DNA of 55,905 bases. It comes from Flavobacterium sp. (lineage in GTDB: Bacteria > Bacteroidota > Bacteroidia > Flavobacteriales > Flavobacteriaceae). The DNA is taken from assembly GCA_018883065.1 (NCBI GenBank), contig VEQT01000011.1, forward strand, positions 1 to 55,905, given 5' to 3'. The notes beneath the pieces were generated by a model. It did not search any database, was not told the origin of the DNA, and saw only the letters and a program-made list of their open reading frames with translations. The translations under genes were made by a program, and so were the position numbers. Position 1 is the first letter of the stretch, and each line of letters starts with the position of its first letter. Below, one piece after another: positions 34,249 through 41,515 of the stretch.

Positions 34249-34276
34249 CTGAAACTTGAAACTTGAAACCTGAAAC
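34249..34276 (-). repeat. four inverted heptamers downstream of four-helix gene 2
   Basis: Four contiguous units in reverse orientation (CTGAAAC, TTGAAAC, TTGAAAC, CTGAAAC) end 7 bases before the sufD ATG. With the array at 33770 they form a long inverted repeat enclosing the gene. CAAGTTTCA (34235-34243) and TGAAACTTG (34250-34258) also form a local hairpin over the stop codon. Confidence 0.9.
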
Positions 34277-34283
34277 TAATTCC

Positions 34284-35600
34284 ATGGATCTAAAAGAAAA
34301 ACTAATCTCCTCCTTTCTGGCTTTTGAAGCCCAAGTCGATGTAAACACGAGTGTGCATGACAGTCGCTTGGAGGCCATAAAGTGTTTTGAAACCAAAGGA
34401 TTTCCCACTAAAAAAGAAGAGGCGTGGAAGTATACTTCCCTGAATTCGGTGCTGAAAAATGATTTTTCGGTGTTCCCTAAACACGAGAATACCATCGAAT
34501 TTTCGGATGTAAAAAAATACTTTTTGCACGAGATAGACACCTATAAAGTGGTGTTTATTGACGGCGTATTCAGTTCGTTTTTGTCGGCCACAACACACGA
34601 TGGTTTGGATGTATGTTTGATGTCCTCCGCACTTTCAAAACCCAAATATAAGATGGTTATTGATGCTTATTACCATCAAATTGCCAATAAAGAAGAATCG
34701 CTCACGGCCCTAAATACGGCTTTTGCCACCGAGGGTGCATTTATTCATGTGCCTAAAAGCAAGGTGGTTGATAAACCCATCGAAATCATGTATTTCACTA
34801 CCGGTGTCGAATCGGCTTTGTTGGTGCAACCGCGCAACTTGATTGTGGTGGGCGAAAACTCGCATGTGCAAATTATTGAGCGCCACCAGTGCATTCAAGG
34901 CAATCCGGTGCTTACCAATTCGGTTACCGAAGTATTTGCCCAAAAACGAGCCATTGTAGACTATTACAAAATTCAAAATGATGTGTTGACGGCCAACCTG
35001 ATTGACAACACCTACATTTCCCAAAAACAAGAAAGTCGTGTTTCGGTTCATACCTTCTCGTTTGGCGGAAACCTTACGCGCAACAATTTGAACTTTTACC
35101 ATTTTGGTGAACGCATTGATTCGACCTTAAAGGGCATTACCATTATTGGCGACAAACAACACGTGGATCACTTTACTTTGGTGAATCACGCGACGCCCAA
35201 CTGCGAAAGCCACCAGAACTACAAAACCATTATTGCCGATAGCGCGACCGCTGTGTTTAACGGCAAGATTTACGTGGAAAAAGAAGCCCAAAAAACAGAT
35301 GCGTTTCAGCAAAACAACAACATCTTAATTGGCGACAAAGCCACCATAAACGCCAAGCCGCAGTTGGAAATTTTTGCCGACGACGTGAAGTGTTCGCACG
35401 GATGTACCATTGGTCAATTGGACGAAACCGCTTTGTTTTATATGCAGCAGCGCGGAATTCCCAAAAAAGAAGCCAAGGCCTTACTCATGTATGCCTTTTC
35501 TAACGACGTGATTGATAGCATTAAAATTCCCGAATTGAAACAACGCATTACCAAAATTATCGCTACCAAATTGGGCGTGAGTTTGGGGTTTGATTTGTAG
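34284..35600 (+). CDS. sufD: Fe-S cluster assembly protein SufD
   Basis: The second beta-helix subunit of the SufBC2D scaffold. The 438-residue protein has an N-terminal helical region with KKEEAWKYTSLNSVL (about residues 42-56), the beta-helix, and the C-terminal conserved block ADDVKCSHGCTIGQLDETALFYMQQRGI (about 363-390) with the Cys-x-His motif. The open frame begins earlier at a TTG inside the heptamer array; the ATG at 34284 is the natural start. Confidence 0.96.
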   Translation: MDLKEKLISSFLAFEAQVDVNTSVHDSRLEAIKCFETKGFPTKKEEAWKYTSLNSVLKNDFSVFPKHENTIEFSDVKKYFLHEIDTYKVVFIDGVFSSFLSATTHDGLDVCLMSSALSKPKYKMVIDAYYHQIANKEESLTALNTAFATEGAFIHVPKSKVVDKPIEIMYFTTGVESALLVQPRNLIVVGENSHVQIIERHQCIQGNPVLTNSVTEVFAQKRAIVDYYKIQNDVLTANLIDNTYISQKQESRVSVHTFSFGGNLTRNNLNFYHFGERIDSTLKGITIIGDKQHVDHFTLVNHATPNCESHQNYKTIIADSATAVFNGKIYVEKEAQKTDAFQQNNNILIGDKATINAKPQLEIFADDVKCSHGCTIGQLDETALFYMQQRGIPKKEAKALLMYAFSNDVIDSIKIPELKQRITKIIATKLGVSLGFDL

Positions 35601-35643
35601 GGAATGGGGTTTGGGTTTACTGCGTTTAGGGTTTAGCACCAGT

Positions 35644-36987
35644 TTACTTTATACTCTTCACAATCCCACTCAACAACCCATTAAAGTCAAAAACGTCGTC
35701 TTCGCGTAGCCCTAGACGAACCACTACTAGATCTTGGCTAGGAAATATAGCCACCATTTGCCCTTGAAACCCGCTTGCGTAATACATGTTTTTGGGCACG
35801 TCGAGAAATTTTCCACCGGCATTTAGCCAAAAGTGCGCGCCGTAATTACCTTGTGATGTGGCTGTTGGCGTAGACACATAGCTTGCCCAACTCGGGTCAA
35901 ATAGCTGTTCTCCATTCCAGTTTCCGCGGTGCAAATACAAAAGCCCCAGTTTGGCCCAATCTCTTGCGGTGGCCCAACCGTAGGATGATCCCACATAATT
36001 GCCTGCCATATCGGTTTCAACGAGCATCGATTCCATGCCTATTTTATCGATTAAACTGCTGTACCAAAAATCCAAATAGTCTTGGTGGGATTTAAATTGA
36101 TTGCGTAAAATCAAGGACAATAAATTGGTTGTACCAGACGAATAATTCCAGTGTGTGTTGGGCGCAAATGAAGCTTGCTTTTCGAGCTGTACCCGGCCCA
36201 TATTGCGCGCTTGGAAAAGCATTTGAGTGGCGTCACAAATTTTGTCGTATTGCTCTTCCCAAGCCAAACCCGAATTCATGTGCAGCAAGTTGTTGAGGGT
36301 AATTTTGGCCCGTTTGTCGTTTTTCCATTCGGGAATAGAAACGGGTGCGTTGAGGTTTATTTTGCCTTGTTTTTGCAGGATTCCAAAATAGGTAGCCGTA
36401 AGACTTTTGGTCATGGACCAGCCCAATAATTTGCTGTTTTTAGAGAAACCCGGACTGTAGCGTTCGGCAATGATGTGGTCTTTGTAAATCACCAAAACGG
36501 CGCGGCTGCGTTTGTCTATTTTGGCACCCACGTCAAAGGCATTAGCTACCGTTTTTTGCAATAAAGGATAATTTACAGTAGAGAACACACTGTCTTTGGC
36601 TTCGCTAGTTCCATACGGATAAGGCAACTTGCAAGTGTTTGGTGTTCGTTTGGGAACTAGATAGGGTTTATGAACATCAAATGAATCATCAATTAGGGTA
36701 GCGCCCAATCCGTTGCGGTAAATGGCTTTGCGGCTTTTGAGTCCAAACACCGAGGCGATGGCATGGGATTTCTTTTTGTGAAGTTGATTGGTGGCCAATC
36801 TCACCAAAGGAATATCATTGTCCCCCTGCTCAATAACCGACTGTGATCGCCCATCAATAAAGTGCGCTGATGCCATGCTTTTAGCCGAAAAGCCCGAGAT
36901 TAAATCGAGTTTAGGGTAGTTGGTATATCCCAAATAAAGCACAGAAACAAGAACAACAACGCCTAAAATTTTGAAGCTTTTTTTCAT
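35644..36987 (-). CDS. serine hydrolase (class C beta-lactamase-like)
   Basis: A 447-residue membrane-anchored or exported protein. An N-terminal hydrophobic helix (FKILGVVVLVSVLYLGY) is followed by a beta-lactamase/transpeptidase-like fold. The catalytic S-x-x-K is in LLGWSMTKSLTATYFG (near residue 192), the Y-x-N equivalent is WNYSSGTTNL, and the third motif is near ASGFQGQ. Relatives are esterases, D-aminopeptidases or peptidoglycan hydrolases; the substrate is unknown. It is on the opposite strand inside the suf cluster, converging on sufD with a 43-base gap, so it splits suf into two transcripts. The ATG at 36987 gives the best N terminus. Confidence 0.87.
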   Translation of the reverse strand: MKKSFKILGVVVLVSVLYLGYTNYPKLDLISGFSAKSMASAHFIDGRSQSVIEQGDNDIPLVRLATNQLHKKKSHAIASVFGLKSRKAIYRNGLGATLIDDSFDVHKPYLVPKRTPNTCKLPYPYGTSEAKDSVFSTVNYPLLQKTVANAFDVGAKIDKRSRAVLVIYKDHIIAERYSPGFSKNSKLLGWSMTKSLTATYFGILQKQGKINLNAPVSIPEWKNDKRAKITLNNLLHMNSGLAWEEQYDKICDATQMLFQARNMGRVQLEKQASFAPNTHWNYSSGTTNLLSLILRNQFKSHQDYLDFWYSSLIDKIGMESMLVETDMAGNYVGSSYGWATARDWAKLGLLYLHRGNWNGEQLFDPSWASYVSTPTATSQGNYGAHFWLNAGGKFLDVPKNMYYASGFQGQMVAIFPSQDLVVVRLGLREDDVFDFNGLLSGIVKSIK

Positions 36988-37111
36988 GTTAAAAAATTTG
37001 ATGCAAGGTACTTTTTTTGAAAGAAAATCAAACTTCTTTTTGCCCAAGGATTTTATTCATGCTTGATGTAAATATTCGTTCAATTGCCGTTTTTTAGACA
37101 CGCTATTTTAT

Positions 37112-37119
37112 TACTTTTG
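37112..37119 (+). promoter_or_regulatory. -7 promoter box for sufS
   Basis: TACTTTTG matches TAnnTTTG, 24 bases before the sufS ATG. It gives the second half of the suf cluster its own promoter. Confidence 0.6.
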
Positions 37120-37143
37120 TGGGTAGAATTTTTCTAAATAACT

Positions 37144-38358
37144 ATGTTAGATATCACTAAGGTTCGTGCCGATTTCCCCATATTACAGCAAGAAATTAAT
37201 GGATTTCCATTGATCTACTTTGACAATGGAGCTACCTCGCAAAAACCGCAAGTGGTGATTGATGCCATCAGCGAATATTACCAAGAAACCAACGCCAATA
37301 TTCACCGCGGAGTGCATACCCTAAGCCAACGCGCCACAGACGCCTACGAAGCCGCACGCGAAATCATGAGGCAGCACCTCAACGCAGCTTATACCCACGA
37401 AGTGTTGTTTACTGCCGGAACCACCCACGGCATTAATTTGGTCGCTAATGGATTTGCTTCTATCTTGAAAGTCGGAGATGAGGTACTGATCTCGGCTATG
37501 GAGCACCACAGCAACATTGTGCCCTGGCAACTCTTGTGTGAGAAAACAGGCGCCAAATTGCGCGTGATTCCCATGAACGAGAACGGCGAATTGATTCAAG
37601 CAGAATATCTAAAATTATTGAACAGCAAAACCAAATTGGTTGCGGTTACCCATATTTCAAATGCCTTAGGCACCATCAACCCCATTCAAGAAATGGTGGC
37701 GCAAGCTCATCAGGTAGGCGCGGCTTTTTTGGTAGACGGTGCCCAAGCAGTGCCCCATTTGCAACCCGATGTGCAAACCTTAGATTGCGATTTTTATGCT
37801 TTTTCTGGACACAAAATATGCGGCCCTACTGGCACCGGAATTTTATACGGTAAGGAAGAATGGCTGCACAAACTTCCTCCCTATCAAGGTGGTGGCGAGA
37901 TGATTAAAACCGTCACCTTTGAGAAAACCACCTATGCCGAGTTGCCGCATAAATTTGAAGCCGGCACACCGCACATTGCCGGCGGAATTGCCTTGGGTGT
38001 GGCTGTGCAATACATGCAAAGCCTTGGTTTTGAAGCTATAGCTGCGCACGAAAAAAAACTACTCGATTACGCCACCGCCCAATTATTGCAAATAGAAGGC
38101 TTAAAAATATACGGCACGGCTGCGCAAAAAACCTCGGTTATTTCGTTTAATGTGGGCGACATTCATCCGTATGATCTGGGCACCATCATTGATAAAAAAG
38201 GAATCGCAGTGCGCACCGGGCATCATTGTACTCAACCCATTATGGACTTTTTTGGTATACCGGGCACCATTCGGGCTTCGTTTGCGTTTTACAATACCCC
38301 CGCCGAAATTGATTTTTTTGTTTCGGCACTAAAAAAAGCAGTAACGATGCTGCGCTAA
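37144..38358 (+). CDS. sufS: cysteine desulfurase SufS
   Basis: PLP enzyme that takes sulfur from cysteine for Fe-S cluster assembly and hands it to SufE. The 404-residue protein has YFDNGATSQKP (about residues 25-35), TAGTTHGINLVA (about 91-102), the PLP lysine in FSGHKICGPTG (near 224) and the active-site Cys in RTGHHCTQPIM (near 361). It starts the second suf transcript together with a lipoprotein gene, sufE, sufT and DUF2480. Confidence 0.96.
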   Translation: MLDITKVRADFPILQQEINGFPLIYFDNGATSQKPQVVIDAISEYYQETNANIHRGVHTLSQRATDAYEAAREIMRQHLNAAYTHEVLFTAGTTHGINLVANGFASILKVGDEVLISAMEHHSNIVPWQLLCEKTGAKLRVIPMNENGELIQAEYLKLLNSKTKLVAVTHISNALGTINPIQEMVAQAHQVGAAFLVDGAQAVPHLQPDVQTLDCDFYAFSGHKICGPTGTGILYGKEEWLHKLPPYQGGGEMIKTVTFEKTTYAELPHKFEAGTPHIAGGIALGVAVQYMQSLGFEAIAAHEKKLLDYATAQLLQIEGLKIYGTAAQKTSVISFNVGDIHPYDLGTIIDKKGIAVRTGHHCTQPIMDFFGIPGTIRASFAFYNTPAEIDFFVSALKKAVTMLR

Positions 38359-38376
38359 CTTTTAAAACAATACCAG

Positions 38377-38811
38377 ATGAAATTAATCAGTTGTTTTCTC
38401 CTCTCGCTCTTTTTAAGCAAAGGCTGCGTAAACCAGTCCAAGCAAGATTTTTCTAAATCTACCCTAACCTATACGGCCGAAACACGGGGCTATTATATGC
38501 AAATTACCATTAAAGACAAGGAATTGCGTATCACTAAAGACAGAGAAACCCGTTTGCCTTCGGTACAGTTGCAGTTATCAAAAGAGCAGCAAAAAAAAGT
38601 GATTAGTTACCTTAAAGCCATTGATGTAGCCCAGTTGGCTCAACTCAAAGCACCTACCGAAAAACGATTTTATGACGGTGCGGCCATTGGTAACTTGAGC
38701 GTTTCGCACAATGGAGAAACCTATGGAACTGCAGGATTTGATCATGGAAATCCGCCAGTTGAAATTGAACAATTGGTCACGTTTATGAATGCCTTTGATA
38801 AACCCGAATAA
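38377..38811 (+). CDS. hypothetical exported protein in the suf cluster
   Basis: A 144-residue protein with an N-terminal hydrophobic signal ending LSLFLSKGC (possible lipid-attachment Cys at residue 17, lipobox imperfect). The mature part is beta-rich with charged turns (LRITKDRETRLPSVQL) and a late TAGFDHGNPP segment. I do not recognise a family with certainty. It lies 18 bases after sufS and 5 bases before sufE, so it is co-transcribed, although an exported protein has no obvious place in cytoplasmic Fe-S assembly. Confidence 0.65.
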   Translation: MKLISCFLLSLFLSKGCVNQSKQDFSKSTLTYTAETRGYYMQITIKDKELRITKDRETRLPSVQLQLSKEQQKKVISYLKAIDVAQLAQLKAPTEKRFYDGAAIGNLSVSHNGETYGTAGFDHGNPPVEIEQLVTFMNAFDKPE

Positions 38812-38816
38812 ATACA

Positions 38817-39239
38817 ATGACAATTTCTGAAATACAAGCCGAAATCATTGACGACTTTTCTTTGTTTGACGACTGGGATGAGCGATTTCAGTACCTGATC
38901 GATTTGGGTAAAACACTGCCACTCATTGATGAGCAATTCAAGTTGCCCGAAAACACCATTAAAGGTTGTCAATCAAACGTATGGTTGCACGCTGAAAACG
39001 AGCAGGGAAAATTAATCTTCACTGCCGACAGTGACGCGATTATAACCAAGGGTATCATTGCCTTATTACTTCGTACTTTTTCACACCAAACACCGCAAGC
39101 CATTTTGGATGCTTCAACCGATTTTATTGACACCATAGGATTAAAAGCACAGCTCTCACCTACCCGCGCGAACGGATTGGTTTCGATGATTAAACAAATA
39201 AAACTATATGCATTGGCGCATCAAGCCAAAAACAATTAA
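38817..39239 (+). CDS. sufE: SufE-family sulfur acceptor
   Basis: Accepts persulfide sulfur from SufS and passes it to the SufBCD scaffold. The 140-residue protein has the fold markers LFDDWDERFQYLIDLGKTLP (about residues 16-35) and the active-site Cys in IKGCQSNVWL (near residue 51). The later helices include GLKAQLSPTRANGLVSMI, typical of the family. The spacing to its neighbours is 5 and 6 bases. Confidence 0.94.
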   Translation: MTISEIQAEIIDDFSLFDDWDERFQYLIDLGKTLPLIDEQFKLPENTIKGCQSNVWLHAENEQGKLIFTADSDAIITKGIIALLLRTFSHQTPQAILDASTDFIDTIGLKAQLSPTRANGLVSMIKQIKLYALAHQAKNN

Positions 39240-39245
39240 CCAATT

Positions 39246-39569
39246 ATGGAACACGAAATTGACACGACCCAATTGGGCGAAGACATTGTAAAAAAACTCA
39301 AAACCATTTACGATCCTGAAATTCCGGTAGACATTTATGAGTTGGGACTAATTTATGACGTGATGGTCAATGAAGATTACGAAGTAAAAATCCTCATGAC
39401 GTTAACCTCACCCAACTGCCCAGTAGCCGAGAGTTTGCCGCGCGAAGTAGAAGACAAAGTGCGCTCGATAGAAAACGTAAAAAACGCCGAAGTCGAAATT
39501 ACCTTTGATCCACCTTGGAGCAAAGACTTGATGAGCGAAGAGGCGAAGTTGGAATTGGGCATGCTGTAA
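39246..39569 (+). CDS. sufT: MIP18/DUF59 Fe-S assembly factor (SufT-like)
   Basis: A 107-residue DUF59 protein that helps Fe-S cluster maturation. It has the family blocks IYDPEIPVDIYELGLIYDV (about residues 21-39), LTSPNCPVAESLP with the conserved Cys near residue 58, and FDPPWSKDLMSEEAKLELG at the C terminus. It follows sufE by 6 bases. Confidence 0.93.
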   Translation: MEHEIDTTQLGEDIVKKLKTIYDPEIPVDIYELGLIYDVMVNEDYEVKILMTLTSPNCPVAESLPREVEDKVRSIENVKNAEVEITFDPPWSKDLMSEEAKLELGML

Positions 39570-39593
39570 ACCCTTTTTGAATTCTGCAACGCT

Positions 39594-40097
39594 ATGGATG
39601 AAATCGTAAATAGAGTAGCCAATTCGGCTTTGATGGTGTTTGATCTAGAGGATTACTATCCCGAAGGCATCAAAACCCAAATTGATATTTCGGTATGGCT
39701 AATGGGGGGATTTTTACTCAAAGAAAAAGAGTTTCGGCATGCTTTGACTTCACACGATTGGAGCCAATACCAAAATCAGTATGTGGCTATTCATTGCAGT
39801 ACCGATGCCATTTTGCCCGCTTGGGCCGAACAATTGGTTGCTGTTCAGTTGATGCCGTATGCTAAAAAAGTAGTGCTTGGTTCAGTTCATAAAATAGATG
39901 AACTTTTATACCCCGAAATATTGGCCGCTATTGATTACGCTCCTTTTAAAGGGAATCCAGTTATTTTGAAGGGTTGCTCTAAAAAACCCGTTCCGCCTAG
40001 CGCCTATATACAGGCGCTTCAATATCTACAACCACTAGCCAAAAGCATTATGTATGGAGAGGCTTGTTCGGCTGTTCCTTTGTACAAGAAAAAATAG
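39594..40097 (+). CDS. DUF2480-family protein
   Basis: A 167-residue cytoplasmic protein of the Bacteroidetes DUF2480 family, repeatedly found at the end of suf clusters in this phylum. It opens MDEIVNRVANSALMVFDLEDYYPEG and has a central FLLKEKEFRHAL segment (about residues 40-51). Two Cys (near residues 70 and 132) and VILKGCSKKPVPPSAYIQ are the most distinctive features. A link to Fe-S assembly is inferred from context only. Its stop codon is immediately adjacent to that of hflX on the other strand. Confidence 0.82.
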   Translation: MDEIVNRVANSALMVFDLEDYYPEGIKTQIDISVWLMGGFLLKEKEFRHALTSHDWSQYQNQYVAIHCSTDAILPAWAEQLVAVQLMPYAKKVVLGSVHKIDELLYPEILAAIDYAPFKGNPVILKGCSKKPVPPSAYIQALQYLQPLAKSIMYGEACSAVPLYKKK

Positions 40098-41324
40098 TTA
40101 GTCTTCTTTTTCGATGGCTTCGTTGTAGTCGGGGTACAGAAATTTGTTGTACGGAAAACGTGTAATGTGTATGCTGCGCACCGCTTCGTACACACGTTCT
40201 CTAAATTCTTCGAAATTTTCTTTTTGCGTGGCAGAGATAAATAAGGCATTTTTTTCGCCCACATCGTGCATCCAAGTGCGTTTCCACTCTTCTAAGGTAT
40301 AATGTTTGCGGGTGCGTTCGGTAATTAAATCGTCTTCCTCAATCGTGAGATGACGGTAGGCGTCAATTTTATTAAACACCATGATGGTCGGTTTATCGTT
40401 GCTTTTGATGTCCATCAAAATTTGATTGACTGAGGCAATGTGGTCTTCAAAATCGGGATGGGAAATATCAACTACATGTAAGAGCAAATCGGCTTCGCGC
40501 ACTTCGTCGAGCGTACTTTTAAACGAATCAACCAATTGCGTGGGTAATTTGCGAATAAATCCTACGGTATCTGAAAGCAAGAAGGGCAAATTTCGAATTA
40601 CCACTTTGCGAACGGTGGTATCCAAGGTGGCAAACAATTTGTTTTCGACAAATACTTCACTTTTGCTTATTACATTCATCAAGGTCGATTTGCCTACATT
40701 GGTATAGCCTACCAAGGCCACGCGTACCATTGCTCCGCGGTTGCTGCGTTGTACCGACATTTGTTTGTCGATTACTTTTATTTTGTCTTTAAGCAAGGCA
40801 ATTCGGTCGCGCACAATTCGGCGGTCGGTTTCAATTTCGGTTTCACCGGGTCCGCGCATCCCAATTCCTCCTTTTTGTCGTTCCAAGTGCGTCCACATTC
40901 CTGAGAGGCGTGGAAGCAAATATTGGCATTGCGCCAGTTCAACTTGGGTTCGGGCATAGGAAGTTTCGGCGCGTTGGGCAAAAATGTCCAAAATTAGGTT
41001 CGTTCGGTCGAGTACTTTGCAATCTAAAATGCGGGTAATGTTTTTTTGTTGTGATGGGCTTAATTCGTCGTCAAAAATCACCGTGGAAATTTGGTGTTCT
41101 TTTACATAATGATGTATTTCTTCCATTTTCCCTGTGCCCAAAAAAGTCTTTGGGTTGGGTCGCTCCATTTTTTGAAAAAAACGCTTCATTACAGCACCTC
41201 CTGCCGTGAAGGTAAGGAATTCAAGCTCGTCTAGGTATTCTATTAATTTGTCTTCCGGCTGATTTTGGGTAATAATTCCAACCAAAACGGTTTTTTCGAA
41301 AGCGATTTTTTCTTGTTCTAACAT
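40098..41324 (-). CDS. hflX: GTPase HflX
   Basis: Ribosome-associated GTPase that splits or rescues stalled ribosomes. The 408-residue protein has an N-terminal HflX domain (with PKTFLGTGKMEEI near residues 57-69), the family marker GPGETEIETDRRIVRDRI (about 153-170), and a G domain with GYTNVGKSTLMN (near 207), DTVGFI and NKID. The C terminus ends in a charged tail. The ATG at 41324 follows a -7 box by 16 bases. Confidence 0.95.
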   Translation of the reverse strand: MLEQEKIAFEKTVLVGIITQNQPEDKLIEYLDELEFLTFTAGGAVMKRFFQKMERPNPKTFLGTGKMEEIHHYVKEHQISTVIFDDELSPSQQKNITRILDCKVLDRTNLILDIFAQRAETSYARTQVELAQCQYLLPRLSGMWTHLERQKGGIGMRGPGETEIETDRRIVRDRIALLKDKIKVIDKQMSVQRSNRGAMVRVALVGYTNVGKSTLMNVISKSEVFVENKLFATLDTTVRKVVIRNLPFLLSDTVGFIRKLPTQLVDSFKSTLDEVREADLLLHVVDISHPDFEDHIASVNQILMDIKSNDKPTIMVFNKIDAYRHLTIEEDDLITERTRKHYTLEEWKRTWMHDVGEKNALFISATQKENFEEFRERVYEAVRSIHITRFPYNKFLYPDYNEAIEKED

Positions 41325-41340
41325 GGGATAAATTGAGTTT

Positions 41341-41348
41341 CAAAATTA
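41341..41348 (-). promoter_or_regulatory. -7 promoter box for hflX
   Basis: TAATTTTG on the minus strand matches TAnnTTTG and ends 16 bases before the hflX ATG. Confidence 0.55.
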
Positions 41349-41455
41349 ACTATAAAAAGTTAGAATAATCAGCAAAAAAACGTGCAGTTCGTCGAGCCTA
41401 ATTACCGGTAAATCGTTAAAAACTAAAATTTAGATATACATTTCATAAATTTTGT

Positions 41456-41463
41456 TAAATTTG
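41456..41463 (+). promoter_or_regulatory. -7 promoter box for the T9SS adhesin gene
   Basis: TAAATTTG matches TAnnTTTG, 52 bases before the ATG at 41516. The resulting leader would be about 45 bases long and AT-rich. It likely drives the adhesin, porP/sprF and OmpA genes together. Confidence 0.6.
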
Positions 41464-41515
41464 GAACTCAAAAAATAATTCTAGAACTATATTAAACCAA
41501 CTAAATTTTCATTTT

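Noticed and set aside
41402..41411. TTACCGGTAA palindrome upstream of the adhesin gene
   Set aside because: Ten-base palindromes are common by chance, and this one is not repeated at other promoters here.
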